A DNA stretch of 64,000 nt, from contig JABARQ010000002.1 in assembly GCA_019186985.1 (NCBI GenBank), positions 43,745 to 107,744 of the forward strand, written 5' to 3'. The DNA comes from Prosthecobacter sp. Lineage in GTDB: Bacteria > Verrucomicrobiota > Verrucomicrobiia > Verrucomicrobiales > Verrucomicrobiaceae. The notes beneath the pieces were generated by a model, which was given only the letters and a program-made list of their open reading frames with translations, was not told the DNA's origin and did no database searches. The position numbers and the translations under genes are program-made. Below, in pieces: positions 45,197 to 54,129 of the stretch (the stretch's first letter is position 1; each line of letters begins with the position of its first letter).

Positions 45197-47248
45197 ATGC
45201 CTGTGTTTCGTTCCATTGTTTTTCCCAGCCTCTGCCTGCTGGCGCCGCTGATCCTGGGGGCTGCGCCCAAGCCCAGGAAGTCCGCCATGCCGGCCGGGGG
45301 GCGGCCGAACGTCTTGTTCATCATCGCCGACGACCTGCGCGACTATGCCGGCTGGATGGGCGGGCATCCGCAGGCAAGGACGCCCAACATGGACCGCCTG
45401 GCCCGGCTGGGCATGCGCTTCACGAACGCTCATTGCAACTATGCCCTGTGCAATCCTTCCCGCACCAGCCTGCTCACCGGCATGATGCCTTCGTCGAGCG
45501 GCGTCTTCGGCAACGAGCAGGACTGGCGGCGCAGCGTGCAGGTGGCGGGCAGGCCGACGCTGCCGGAGCATTTCAAGGCGGCAGGCTTCACGACCCTGGC
45601 GGCAGGCAAGCTTTTCCATGCCAACCATGGCGGGCCGGACGGACGGCTTGCCGGGTGGCATGGCGGGCGTCGTGGCTTTGAGCAGGACGCCGCCTGGGTC
45701 ACGCGGTTTCCAGAACCGGGCGTGCAGATTCCAGACCTTCCGGTCCATACGGGGCAGAACTACAACGGGCTCAACATCTGGCACTGGGACTGGGGCAGGA
45801 TTGACGTCCCGGATGAACTGACGGATGACGGGGCCGTCGTTGCCTGGGCCTCCGACCAGCTCCGCCGCAAAAGCAGCCGTCCTTTTTTCCTGGGCGTCGG
45901 ACTCTACCGTCCGCATTCGCCCTGGTATGTGCCAAAGGCTTATTTCGACCTGTTTCCCCTCGATGCCATCCAGCTCCCCGAAGTGCGTGAGGACGACCTT
46001 GCGGATGTGCCTGCGTTTGCGAAGGCCTACGACAGGGAGGGCAGCCATCATGAGGTCATCCTGAAGCATCAGAAATGGAAGGAGGCGGTGCAGGCCTACC
46101 TTGCCAGCGTGGCCTTCTGCGATGCCATGCTGGGACGTTTGATCGATGCGCTGGAAGCCGGGCCGAACGCAGCGAACACCCTCGTGGTCTTCACCTCCGA
46201 CCATGGCTGGCACCTGGGGGAAAAACGCCAGTGGCACAAGGGCGGGCTATGGGAGGAGGCGACCCGCGTGCCGCTCTGCATCGTGGCCCCTGGAGTGACC
46301 CAGCCGGATTCGGTCAGCGGCGAGCCGGTTTCCCTGATCGACCTTTATCCCACGCTCTGCGAGCTGGCGAAACTGAAGGCGCCTGATCATCTGGACGGCA
46401 CCAGCCTGCTGCCGCTGCTGCGCGATCCATCGGTTCGCGGCAGGCGTCCGGCAGTCACCGTCATGGGCGGCGGTGAGCGAACCAGCTATGCGGCAAGGTC
46501 GGACCGCTGGCGCTACATTCGTCATGCGGACGGCAGCGAGGAACTTTACGATCATCAGGCGGATCCGCATGAGTGGAGCAACCTGGCTGCGCAGCCTGAG
46601 CATGCGGTGTTGAAGCAGGAGATGGCGGGTTTTTTCCCGCAGGAATTCCGCAATGCGTCCCGCACCGCCGCCGAGGTGGTTCCCGAGGCCTGCCCGGACG
46701 GCTCGGTTCATCTCAGCCTTCAATGCGGGGACACGCTTGGTGCGGACGAGGCCCCCCGGCTGAAGGGCAGAACCTTCTTCATCGAGGCGTCCTTTGACTA
46801 TGATCCGCGAGTGGATCAGGACAGCTCGCTGCTGTCGCAGGGGGATTCCAAGCTGGGCTATGTGCTTCATCTGGCGGGCGGGAAGCCGGTGCTGACGGTG
46901 TTTCAGCAGGGCAGGGCGGTTGCGGTCACAGGGGATGGGCTTCAGCCGGGGCGCTGTCATGTGCGGGCCGGCATGGACCAGGACGGCCTGCTTTCCATCG
47001 CCGTGCCAGGAAGAAGCGAGATGCTGGCGAATGGCCCTTTGGCGGGCGGGTTTCCCGAGGATCCGACGGCTGGACTCGCCGCAGGCCGGAGCTTTGGCCC
47101 TCTGACGGTGAAGGAACATCCCAACAGCACTCCGTTTGACGGCCAGGTGCATCGGTTGAGGCTGACGTTGCTGCCGGTGCAGCCGCAGAATCCCACCCCG
47201 GAGATTGAGGTCAAGAAGCCGGTCAGGGCCGTGCCGGTGGAGGAGTGA
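45197..47248 (+). CDS. sulfatase with C-terminal beta-sandwich domain
   Basis: A 683-residue exported sulfatase resembling iduronate-2-sulfatase. The ATG at 45197 begins a signal peptide (FPSLCLLAPLILGAAP); upstream in-frame codons overlap the divergent pgsA gene. The active motif is CNPSR with Cys85 as the formylglycine precursor. Metal-site segments are IIADDLRDY and TSDHGWHLGEKRQWHKGG. The sulfatase part ends near residue 490. Residues about 510-683 form an added beta-sandwich (FFIEASFDYDP, LGYVLHLAGGKPVLTV) like a laminin-G or concanavalin domain that could bind glycan. Its length exceeds the usual 500 residues because of this extension. Confidence 0.92.
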   Translation: MPVFRSIVFPSLCLLAPLILGAAPKPRKSAMPAGGRPNVLFIIADDLRDYAGWMGGHPQARTPNMDRLARLGMRFTNAHCNYALCNPSRTSLLTGMMPSSSGVFGNEQDWRRSVQVAGRPTLPEHFKAAGFTTLAAGKLFHANHGGPDGRLAGWHGGRRGFEQDAAWVTRFPEPGVQIPDLPVHTGQNYNGLNIWHWDWGRIDVPDELTDDGAVVAWASDQLRRKSSRPFFLGVGLYRPHSPWYVPKAYFDLFPLDAIQLPEVREDDLADVPAFAKAYDREGSHHEVILKHQKWKEAVQAYLASVAFCDAMLGRLIDALEAGPNAANTLVVFTSDHGWHLGEKRQWHKGGLWEEATRVPLCIVAPGVTQPDSVSGEPVSLIDLYPTLCELAKLKAPDHLDGTSLLPLLRDPSVRGRRPAVTVMGGGERTSYAARSDRWRYIRHADGSEELYDHQADPHEWSNLAAQPEHAVLKQEMAGFFPQEFRNASRTAAEVVPEACPDGSVHLSLQCGDTLGADEAPRLKGRTFFIEASFDYDPRVDQDSSLLSQGDSKLGYVLHLAGGKPVLTVFQQGRAVAVTGDGLQPGRCHVRAGMDQDGLLSIAVPGRSEMLANGPLAGGFPEDPTAGLAAGRSFGPLTVKEHPNSTPFDGQVHRLRLTLLPVQPQNPTPEIEVKKPVRAVPVEE

Positions 47249-47299
47249 TGCGAAAGATGAGGCGGTCAATCGCCTGACGGATCGGCTTTTCCAGGTCAC

Positions 47300-48037
47300 T
47301 CACCGGTATTTGGACAGTCCGGCGAGGTAGTCTTTGGCCAGGGGGGAGGCGGGGTTTTCGAAGAACTGCCGGGTGGGGCAGGATTCCTCCACGCGCCCCT
47401 GGGCCAGGAAGACGATCCAGTCGGCGACCTTGCGGGCAAAGCTGATTTCGTGAGTGGCCAGGACGATCTGCTGGCCGCCTTCGGCCAGTTCACGGATGAC
47501 ATCCAGGACCTCGCCGGTCATGACGGGGTCGAGTGCGGAGGTTGGCTCGTCGAGAAGGAGCAGGGCGGGCCTGGGCGCCAGGGCGCGGGCGATGGCGGCA
47601 CGCTGTTGCTGGCCTCCGGAGAGCTCGGCTGGGCGCTTGTGGTGATGATCGGCGAGGCCAAGGCGGGTCAGCAGCTCCATGGCGCGTTCCCGTGCCTGGG
47701 CATCCGTCATGCCGTGAACCACCTGCAACGGCAGGATAATGTTTTGAAACGCATTCAGGTGCGGAAAAAGGTTGTAGCCCTGAAAGACAAAGCCGTTACG
47801 CCGCAGGGTGGTCAGGGCTGCTTCGGGCTCATGGGGCAGGGGGGTGTCATCGACACGAATGACGCCCGCCTCGGGCAGAAGCAGGCCGCCCAGGACGCGG
47901 AGCAAGGTTGATTTGCCGCCTCCGCTGGGACCCAGGAGAGCAACAACGCGAGATTCGGGGCCGGTTTGGAAGCTGGCCTGGTTGAGGGCCAGAAAGCCGC
48001 CATAGTTCTTGGTGACCTGGATGGCCTCAAGTTTCAT
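47300..48037 (-). CDS. polar amino acid ABC transporter ATP-binding protein
   Basis: A 245-residue cytoplasmic ATPase of the GlnQ/HisP type. All motifs are intact: Walker A GPSGGGKST, Q-loop FVFQGYNLFPHL, signature LSGGQQQR, Walker B LLLLDEPTSALD and H-loop LATHE. It overlaps the upstream permease gene by 11 bp, so the two are translationally coupled. A substrate-binding protein gene is not found in the window. Confidence 0.93.
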   Translation of the reverse strand: MKLEAIQVTKNYGGFLALNQASFQTGPESRVVALLGPSGGGKSTLLRVLGGLLLPEAGVIRVDDTPLPHEPEAALTTLRRNGFVFQGYNLFPHLNAFQNIILPLQVVHGMTDAQARERAMELLTRLGLADHHHKRPAELSGGQQQRAAIARALAPRPALLLLDEPTSALDPVMTGEVLDVIRELAEGGQQIVLATHEISFARKVADWIVFLAQGRVEESCPTRQFFENPASPLAKDYLAGLSKYR

Positions 48038-48779
48038 AGGCGAACCTCCTTTCCAGGTGTCTTGCCCATCTTGATAGGGGCAATGTAACGATTAAATAGG
48101 CGATGGCGAGGGGGATGAAACCCTCCAGGGCGGTGTAACTGGCAGAGTTCATGACCCGAACCTTCTGCACCAGTTCTTCAATTCCGATGACCGAGAGCAG
48201 GGAGGATGATTTGATGAGCGAAACCAGCTCGCCCGTGGTTCCGGGTAACGCTCGGCGAACGGCCTGAGGGATGATGACGTAACGATAGGTTTGTCGAGGA
48301 TTGAAGCCGACAGCACGAGCGGCTTCCCATTGGGAGCGGCCGATGCTTTCGACGGCGCCGCGAAAAATCTCCGCCAGGTAAGCCGCTTCAAAAAGCCCCA
48401 GCAAAAGGGTGCCAACCAGGAGGGGTGAGTTGATTTGTAACGCTGTGGCAACGATGTAATAACCAAGTAAAAGTTGCACCAGGAGAGGTGAGCCACGGAT
48501 GACCTCGACGATGCCGCTGCTGAGAAGCCTGACCGGCTCCCAGGGGGAGCGTCTGCCGAGCATGAGGGCAAAGCCGAGCAGGACGCTGATGATCATGGCA
48601 CCCAGGGAGATGCTGATTGTGGTGAGCCAGCCCCAGACGAACTGGCTGCGGTAGTTCCATAGCGGCTGCCAGTTCCAGGAATAATGGACGACGGCAAAGG
48701 TGGCGTAGATCGCCAGGGACACCGGAGCCAGGAGCAGCAGGCTCCAGAAAACGCGGGTGGCTGGAAGGCGGTCAGGCAT
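48027..48779 (-). CDS. polar amino acid ABC transporter permease
   Basis: A 250-residue inner-membrane permease of the HisMQ/GlnP type. The ATG at 48779 opens the first hydrophobic helix; about five or six helices follow. The EAA loop appears as EAARAVGFNPRQTYRYVIIPQAVR, with the conserved G and the IxxP end. A start helix and TTISISLG...VIRGSPLLVQL are typical of the family. Parts of the gene (48050-48480) look less GC-rich than neighbours. It follows argJ by 62 bp on the same strand, suggesting arginine-related transport, which is an inference from context. Confidence 0.92.
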   Translation of the reverse strand: MPDRLPATRVFWSLLLLAPVSLAIYATFAVVHYSWNWQPLWNYRSQFVWGWLTTISISLGAMIISVLLGFALMLGRRSPWEPVRLLSSGIVEVIRGSPLLVQLLLGYYIVATALQINSPLLVGTLLLGLFEAAYLAEIFRGAVESIGRSQWEAARAVGFNPRQTYRYVIIPQAVRRALPGTTGELVSLIKSSSLLSVIGIEELVQKVRVMNSASYTALEGFIPLAIAYLIVTLPLSRWARHLERRFAYET

Positions 48780-48841
48780 GAGGGCCGGCGGGCCTTTGGG
48801 GGAAGCAGGGCGCGGGTGGTTCGGCTGCCAGCAAGCTGGAA

Positions 48842-50134
48842 TCAGACCAGGCCCTTCTGGCGCTTGGCGTGCACGGCGGCGGAGTATTCGCTGCTGTTGA
48901 AGTCCACATAGGCCTCGGAGAGGTCGGTGGTGTAGACGTTGTGAACCGCGTTGCCGCTGTTGAGGTCGATCGTGACGGTGAAGCGGGGCTCCCTGACCAC
49001 CTTTTCCAGGTCGCTGACGGGCGTCTTGGAGGTGAGGCCGCCTTTGCAGGCGATGAGGCCGTTGAAGTAGATGTCGATGAGCTCCTCCTTGATCCTGGCG
49101 CCGGAGTAGCCGACGGCATGGATGATGCGGCCCCAGTTGGGGTCGCTGCCGTGGAAGGAGCACTTCACCAGCAGGCTCTTGGCCACGGCTTCGGCGGCCT
49201 TCTTGGCGTCGCTGTGGGTTCGGGCGTTGCAGACGCGGATTTCGACGAACTTGGTCACGCGTTCGCCGTCGCTGACGATCATCTTGGCCAGTTCCATCAT
49301 GACCTTTTGCAGGGCGCAACGGAAGATCTCGGCCTCGGGGCTGCCCTTTTTGATGGCGGGGGCGCTGGCCTGGCCGTTGCTCATGACGATGACCGTGTCG
49401 TTGGTGCTGGTGTCGCCGTCGATGGTGATGCGGTTGAAGGACTGGTCGACCGCGAAGCGCATGGCACGTTTCAGCTCGTCCTTGGAAACTTTGGCGTCCG
49501 TGGTGATGAAGCTGAGCATGGTGGCCATGTTGGGGCAGATCATGCCGGCACCCTTGGCGATGCCTCCGACGCGAAAGCTGAGGCCCTTGCCGAGCGGGAC
49601 TTCGATGGCGTAAATCTTCGGCTTGGTGTCGCTGGTCATGATGGCCTGGGCGGCCTCATCACCTCCCTTGGGCTGGAGTTTTCCGGCCAGTTCGGCGACG
49701 CGCGGGGTGATGCGCTGGATGGGCATGTTCATGCCGATGATGCCGGTCGAGCAGACGAGGACCTCGCGCATTTTCAGTCCTAGGGCCTCGGCGGCGGCCT
49801 TGCACATGGCCTTGGCGTCCTGGATGCCCTGGGGGCCGGTGCAGGCGTTGGCGTTGCCGCTGTTGGCGATGATGGCGCGGGCGTCACCGGAGCGGACATG
49901 CTGCTGGGAGACGCGGACGCAGGCGGCGCGGACCTTGTTGGTGGTGAAGACGGCGTCGGTGACGGTGGGTGAATCCGAGAGGATGAGGGCCAGGTCGAGC
50001 CGTGTGGCCTCGGGGTTTTTGATGCCGCAGGAGATGGCTCCGGCACGGAACCCGAGCGGGGCGGTGACGCCTCCATCGACGGGTTTGAACTGGACGCGGA
50101 GCTTGGAGCAGGGGTTGTGGGTGGCAGCGCTCAT
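48842..50134 (-). CDS. argJ: bifunctional ornithine acetyltransferase / N-acetylglutamate synthase
   Basis: A 430-residue enzyme that moves the acetyl group from N-acetylornithine to glutamate (cyclic arginine pathway). The self-cleavage site KGAGMICPNMATML is present, with the scissile Ala204-Thr205; the new N-terminal Thr is the nucleophile. Other family segments are ANSGNANACTG, CSTGIIGMNMP and SDPNWGRIIHAVGYSG. The length is slightly above the roughly 400-residue norm. It lies 16 bp after argC in the same operon. I cannot tell from sequence whether it also performs the acetyl-CoA-dependent first step. Confidence 0.95.
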   Translation of the reverse strand: MSAATHNPCSKLRVQFKPVDGGVTAPLGFRAGAISCGIKNPEATRLDLALILSDSPTVTDAVFTTNKVRAACVRVSQQHVRSGDARAIIANSGNANACTGPQGIQDAKAMCKAAAEALGLKMREVLVCSTGIIGMNMPIQRITPRVAELAGKLQPKGGDEAAQAIMTSDTKPKIYAIEVPLGKGLSFRVGGIAKGAGMICPNMATMLSFITTDAKVSKDELKRAMRFAVDQSFNRITIDGDTSTNDTVIVMSNGQASAPAIKKGSPEAEIFRCALQKVMMELAKMIVSDGERVTKFVEIRVCNARTHSDAKKAAEAVAKSLLVKCSFHGSDPNWGRIIHAVGYSGARIKEELIDIYFNGLIACKGGLTSKTPVSDLEKVVREPRFTVTIDLNSGNAVHNVYTTDLSEAYVDFNSSEYSAAVHAKRQKGLV

Positions 50135-50150
50135 CGGGAGAAGGAGGCGG

Positions 50151-51200
50151 TCAGATGTTGAGGAGGCCCATGGTCGGGTCGAGGCCGCAGACAAGGTTGA
50201 AATTCTGAACGGCCTGGCCGGACGCGCCCTTGCCGATGTTGTCCTCGGCGCTCATCAAAATGAGCTGGCCGGCGCGCGTGTCGAAGGACCAGCCGACATC
50301 GACGAAGTTGGTGCCGGTGACGTTCTTGGTGTCCGGGCACTGATTGGGGCCGAGAAGGCGGACGAAGGGGCTGTCGGAGTAGAAGGCACGCAAGGTTTCG
50401 CCGACCTGCTCCAGGGTGACACCGGGGTTCAGTCCGGCGAAGGTCGTGGTGTGGATGCCGGAGTGGCAGGGCACCAGGTGTGGGATGAAGGTCAGTTTGA
50501 CCGGTCGGCCGGCGGCGAGTTCGAGCTCCTGGCCGACCTCGCTGAGGTGGCGGTGCTTCGGCACGCTGTAGGCGCGCAGGCTGTTCTGCACCTCGCAGAA
50601 GAGAAGCTGCACGCTTTCCTTGCGACCGGCGCCGCTGGCTCCGCTCATGCTGGAGACGCAGAGGGGGGATTCGTTGAGAAGGCCGGCCTTCAACAGAGGG
50701 ATGAGGGGGACGAGGATGCTGGTGGGATAGCAGCCGGGGCAGGCGATGAGCCGGGCCTTGCGGATCTCTTCGGTGCGTACTTCGGGCAGGGCGTACACGG
50801 CTTCTTTGAGAAGCTCGGGCGCCGGGTGCTCATGATCGTAGAACTCCTTGTAAAGGGCTGCGCTGCGCAGGCGGAAGTCGGCGCTCAGGTCGATGACCTT
50901 CATGCCTGCGTCGAGCAACCCCCGGGCGTATTCGACGGAGACGCCATGAGGCAGTGCGAGGAAGGCGACCTCCGCGCCGGTGGCCTTGAGGGCGGCCGTG
51001 TCGGGGTTGGTAAACTTGAGGGAGTCTGCGACTCCAATGCCGCGGAAGCGTGGGAACTCGGACGAAAGGGCCTTGCCGGCGAGCGTGCGTGACGTCACGG
51101 CGACCAGTTCAGCCTGCGGGTGGCGCAGGAGGAGGCGCAGGAGTTCGATGCCGGAGTATCCACTGGCACCAAGGACGGCAACTTTGACGGGAGCAGACAT
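50151..51200 (-). CDS. argC: N-acetyl-gamma-glutamyl-phosphate reductase
   Basis: A 349-residue NADPH-dependent enzyme of arginine synthesis. The ATG at 51200 gives MSAPVKVAVLGASGYSG with the Rossmann GASGYSG loop. The catalytic cysteine is Cys157 in ACPGCYPTS. HRHLSEVGQELE, FIPHLVPCHSGIHTTT and DNIGKGASGQAVQN are family-typical. It is the first gene of argC-argJ-permease-ATPase on the minus strand. Confidence 0.95.
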   Translation of the reverse strand: MSAPVKVAVLGASGYSGIELLRLLLRHPQAELVAVTSRTLAGKALSSEFPRFRGIGVADSLKFTNPDTAALKATGAEVAFLALPHGVSVEYARGLLDAGMKVIDLSADFRLRSAALYKEFYDHEHPAPELLKEAVYALPEVRTEEIRKARLIACPGCYPTSILVPLIPLLKAGLLNESPLCVSSMSGASGAGRKESVQLLFCEVQNSLRAYSVPKHRHLSEVGQELELAAGRPVKLTFIPHLVPCHSGIHTTTFAGLNPGVTLEQVGETLRAFYSDSPFVRLLGPNQCPDTKNVTGTNFVDVGWSFDTRAGQLILMSAEDNIGKGASGQAVQNFNLVCGLDPTMGLLNI

Positions 51201-51541
51201 GAGAAAGGGGTCGCGAGCATGGGCAGCATGGCGTTTCAGGCAACCGCGATTTGCAGGCCACCCGGTGCCGTTCAGGGCTTGCGCATCCAAGTGAGGGTGG
51301 GTTTTTGGCGGCAGGATTCACAAGGTGGGCAGGATGAACAGGTCTGAGAATCCTGTTCATCCTGCGAATCCTGCAAGTCCTGCCACTGAGGCCATGAGAT
51401 ACAATGATCGGCCGATTTGAGGTCCGGTCTGCCTTCGGGTGCTTCGGATAAAATCCGTCCGGCATCAGTGCCGGCGGAGGGGCCTGCATGATCAGGCAGC
51501 TGCCGTCGGATGAACCGACGTCACTGGCGGCTGTTGCTGGC
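51201..51541. other. 341-bp gap between argC and the FHA gene
   Basis: It contains the upstream region of argC and the palindromic 9-nt-periodic repeat at 51312-51382. No open reading frame in it has coding character. Confidence 0.6.
51312..51382. repeat. palindromic repeat element with 9-nt period (TCCTG units)
   Basis: A perfect 13-bp inverted repeat, CAGGATGAACAGG (51330-51342) and CCTGTTCATCCTG (51352-51364), with a 9-nt loop. The right side continues as four TCCTG units spaced 9 nt apart, and the left side mirrors this with AGG units. Dispersed repeats of this AATCCTG type are known from many genomes, so this is probably one member of a multi-copy REP/MITE-like family. It lies upstream of argC. 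Confidence 0.7.
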
Positions 51542-52180
51542 TTACTTCTCGATCTTGATCTTCGGCACCTGGTTGCTCAGCTTGCCGACGATGTCGGAGA
51601 AGAAGTTGCCCCCTTCGGTTTCCTTGTAGTGACGCATGTAGAGTCCGGTGGCGAAGGCCGCCAGAAAGAGGAACATGACGATGAGGGCGGTCAGGCAGCC
51701 GCTTTCCGAGGTGTCGGGATAGCCGGAGACACGACGCACGGCCCTGGGCTTGGCGGGGGCGGGACGGTTCTTGCGGTAGTCCACCGGCGCAGAAGGAGGC
51801 GGGGAGTCAACCGGCGGAACTTCAGGCGGGGGAACGAAGATGACTTCGGGCACGGCCGGGGCCGCCGGTGTTTCTTCGCCTCCACTTGGGGCTTCGCCTG
51901 CATGAAAAACGGCCTGGATGTCTCCAAAGCCGAGCCGGTCGCCGTCGTTGAGCTTTGCCTCCTCAATGGTCACTCCGTTGACGCGTGTGCCGTTGCTGGA
52001 CTGCTGGTCGCTGACCGTGCAGCCGTTTTCATCCAGTTCGATGATGGCGTGATGGCCGGAGACGGAGGGGCAGTCCAGAACGATGATGCTGTCCGGATGC
52101 CGGCCCACGGTGGTGAAGCCAGGCTCCAGGGCATGGGTCATCGACGAGCCTTCCTCAAGGTGAAAAACGAGCGTGGCCAT
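51542..52180 (-). CDS. FHA-domain membrane protein
   Basis: A 212-residue protein. Residues about 5-95 form an FHA domain, with the phosphopeptide-binding GRHPDSIIVLD, SVSGHHA and SSNGTRVNG motifs (Arg, Ser, His and Asn all conserved). A Pro-rich linker (about 100-150) leads to one transmembrane helix (about 165-185) and a short C-terminal tail. The FHA domain is therefore cytoplasmic and would recognise phosphothreonine proteins at the membrane. No protein kinase gene is adjacent, the nearest kinase-like gene being at 42668. It is divergent from the gene at 52319. Confidence 0.88.
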   Translation of the reverse strand: MATLVFHLEEGSSMTHALEPGFTTVGRHPDSIIVLDCPSVSGHHAIIELDENGCTVSDQQSSNGTRVNGVTIEEAKLNDGDRLGFGDIQAVFHAGEAPSGGEETPAAPAVPEVIFVPPPEVPPVDSPPPSAPVDYRKNRPAPAKPRAVRRVSGYPDTSESGCLTALIVMFLFLAAFATGLYMRHYKETEGGNFFSDIVGKLSNQVPKIKIEK

Positions 52181-52318
52181 AGTTCGGGAGATGTTCGGGG
52201 GGCAACAACGACCAAGCCTTCACGGCGGGTCTAATCGTCAACGCAAAAAAGCCCTATGTTTGACGGCGCGCAATATCTATGTTCGCATCCACCGGTTCTT
52301 TGCGTAGTTTCCCTTGTC

Positions 52319-52786
52319 ATGTCATCCCCCGACTTTTTCCGCCAGTTCTGCCTGCGTCTCTGCCTGATGCTTCTTGCCTTCGGAGCGGTGCCGGCCGCGT
52401 TCGCGGATGCCGCAGATGAGGCCGAGGCCGCCGCCCTGGCGCTGGCGCGGGACCAGGAGAAGCTGGGGGGGTACAACTTTCGTGCGGAGATCTGGACGGG
52501 CGAGCTTGCCCGGGATGTCGGCAAGGCGGTGAAGATGCAGCTTTTCAAGGGCAATGAGTACTGCATCGGCGTGGCGGTTCCGCGCAAGTCAGGCATCCGT
52601 GTGACCGGGGCGGTGCTGGACTTCCAGGGGCAGCCGGTGGGGGAAATTCAGCCGGTTTTGGACGGCTGGGGATTCCTCTTGTTCTTCAAGCCGAAAAAGA
52701 CCGGGGTCTATGTGGTGACCATCCGGCAGGATGATGGTGGCAAGAAGAAGGACACCGCCTGTGCGCTGGTGACGGGCTACAGATGA
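52319..52786 (+). CDS. hypothetical exported protein
   Basis: A 155-residue protein. The ATG at 52319 gives a signal peptide (LRLCLMLLAFGAVPAAFA). The mature part starts with an Ala/Glu-rich helix and continues as a small beta-rich domain (KSGIRVTGAVLDFQGQPVGE, KPKKTGVYVVTIRQDD) reminiscent of a pre-peptidase or Ig-like fold. I do not recognise a family. It converges with the LolC/E-like gene, with 6 bp between stops. Confidence 0.65.
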   Translation: MSSPDFFRQFCLRLCLMLLAFGAVPAAFADAADEAEAAALALARDQEKLGGYNFRAEIWTGELARDVGKAVKMQLFKGNEYCIGVAVPRKSGIRVTGAVLDFQGQPVGEIQPVLDGWGFLLFFKPKKTGVYVVTIRQDDGGKKKDTACALVTGYR

Positions 52787-52792
52787 GGCCGG

Positions 52793-54112
52793 TTATTCCC
52801 GGAGGGCGACCGCCGGGTCCACCCGGGCGGCAAACCAGGCGGGGATGAGTGCGGCAAGCACGCAGAGGATCAGGGCGAGGCCGCTGATGGACAGGAGGTC
52901 GGTCACTTCGATCTTTGCCGGAATTTCGCTGAGGAAATAAATGTCCTGGGGGAAGAAGTCACGTCCGGTGCTGCGGGCGATGAACTCACGGAGGTCATTG
53001 CGGACATGGAGGATGGCGAAGCCGCCGGCAAGTCCTGCTGCGACACCGACGCCGGCCACGATGGCCGCCTGGGCGAGGAAGATGCCGATGATTTGTGAGG
53101 CGCGGGAGCCCAGGGCGGCCAGGATGCCGATCTCCTTCCGTTTCTGCACGGTGACGGTGATGGTGGTGTTCATCACGCAGAAGGCTGCGACGAGGATGAT
53201 GACGAGCAGGAGGAAGTAGAGCAGGGATTTCTGGTTTTCGACGGTTTGCAGCATGAAGCCGTGGATGTCCGTCCAGGTGCGCGGACGCCAGTCCGGCGGC
53301 CATTCGGGCGAGTACATCCATTGGGAGGCGAGCTCATCCGCACGGTCTGGATCGACCAGTTCCACCTCGATGGCGGTCACGTCATCCGAAAGGTTGAACA
53401 GCTCCTGGGCGACGAAAAGCGGCGTGTAACAGCGGTCACCGGCGGTGTCGCCACGCAGGATGGCGGTGATCTTCAGCTCCTTGGGAACGACGACGATTTC
53501 ATCGCGGGCGGCCTTTGCCTTGGCGCTGTCTTTTTCCTCATCGGCGGCACGCAGGTCGTGGATCATCTGCCGGATGTTGTCTGCGGCCAGCACCGAGACG
53601 GTGTCGCCGAGCTTGACCCCGAGTTTTTTGGCGAGCCTGTCGGAAAGGAGGATGTTGTCGCTGCGCAGGTCAAACTTTCCCTCCAGCCGGTGGCGTTCGA
53701 GCTTGGTTAGCAGGGCGTTGTCGGCTCCGTCCTTGAGGCCGAGCAGCTCGACGCCTTCGGGATCGCTGTCGCCAAAGCGGATCGCGGCAGCGTTCTCCGC
53801 CATCGGGGTGGCGGAAAGGACGCCGGGCAGGGCGAGCACCTGCTTTTGGAAGTCGCGCCAGTTGCGGGGCTGGATGGCAGGGGCTCCCGGCGGGGCCTCG
53901 ATGCGGTCCTGCATGAGCACGACATGGGGTTCGAAGCCGAGGAGCAGCTTTTTGAACTCAACCTGCCAGCCCTTGAAGACGGACATCACCACGACCAGGA
54001 CGCCGACGCCGAGCGTGACGCCGAGAACGGAGATGAGGGTGATGATGGAGACGAAGGAACGCCTGGGGCGCAGGTAGCGCAGGGCCAGGAAAAGCGGGGC
54101 GCTGGAAGGCAT
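52793..54112 (-). CDS. LolC/LolE-type lipoprotein-releasing ABC permease
   Basis: A 439-residue FtsX-superfamily permease. The ATG at 54112 (MPSSAPLFLALRYLRPRRS) is preferred over a TTG at 54133. One N-terminal helix (FVSIITLISVLGVTLGVGVLV) is followed by a roughly 250-residue periplasmic MacB-like domain and three C-terminal helices, ending in the family motif ARVDPAVALRE. LolCDE extracts lipoproteins from the inner membrane for delivery to LolA. The LolD ATPase gene is not adjacent. The gene follows the E1-beta stop by 17 bp, so it may be read from the same transcript. Confidence 0.88.
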   Translation of the reverse strand: MPSSAPLFLALRYLRPRRSFVSIITLISVLGVTLGVGVLVVVMSVFKGWQVEFKKLLLGFEPHVVLMQDRIEAPPGAPAIQPRNWRDFQKQVLALPGVLSATPMAENAAAIRFGDSDPEGVELLGLKDGADNALLTKLERHRLEGKFDLRSDNILLSDRLAKKLGVKLGDTVSVLAADNIRQMIHDLRAADEEKDSAKAKAARDEIVVVPKELKITAILRGDTAGDRCYTPLFVAQELFNLSDDVTAIEVELVDPDRADELASQWMYSPEWPPDWRPRTWTDIHGFMLQTVENQKSLLYFLLLVIILVAAFCVMNTTITVTVQKRKEIGILAALGSRASQIIGIFLAQAAIVAGVGVAAGLAGGFAILHVRNDLREFIARSTGRDFFPQDIYFLSEIPAKIEVTDLLSISGLALILCVLAALIPAWFAARVDPAVALRE

Positions 54113-54129
54113 GGCTCGGGCTTGGCCGG

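Noticed and set aside
47249..47299. Short GGCG/CGCC hairpin between the sulfatase and the ABC ATPase as a terminator
   Set aside because: The stem is only about five bases with no T-run, too weak to call.
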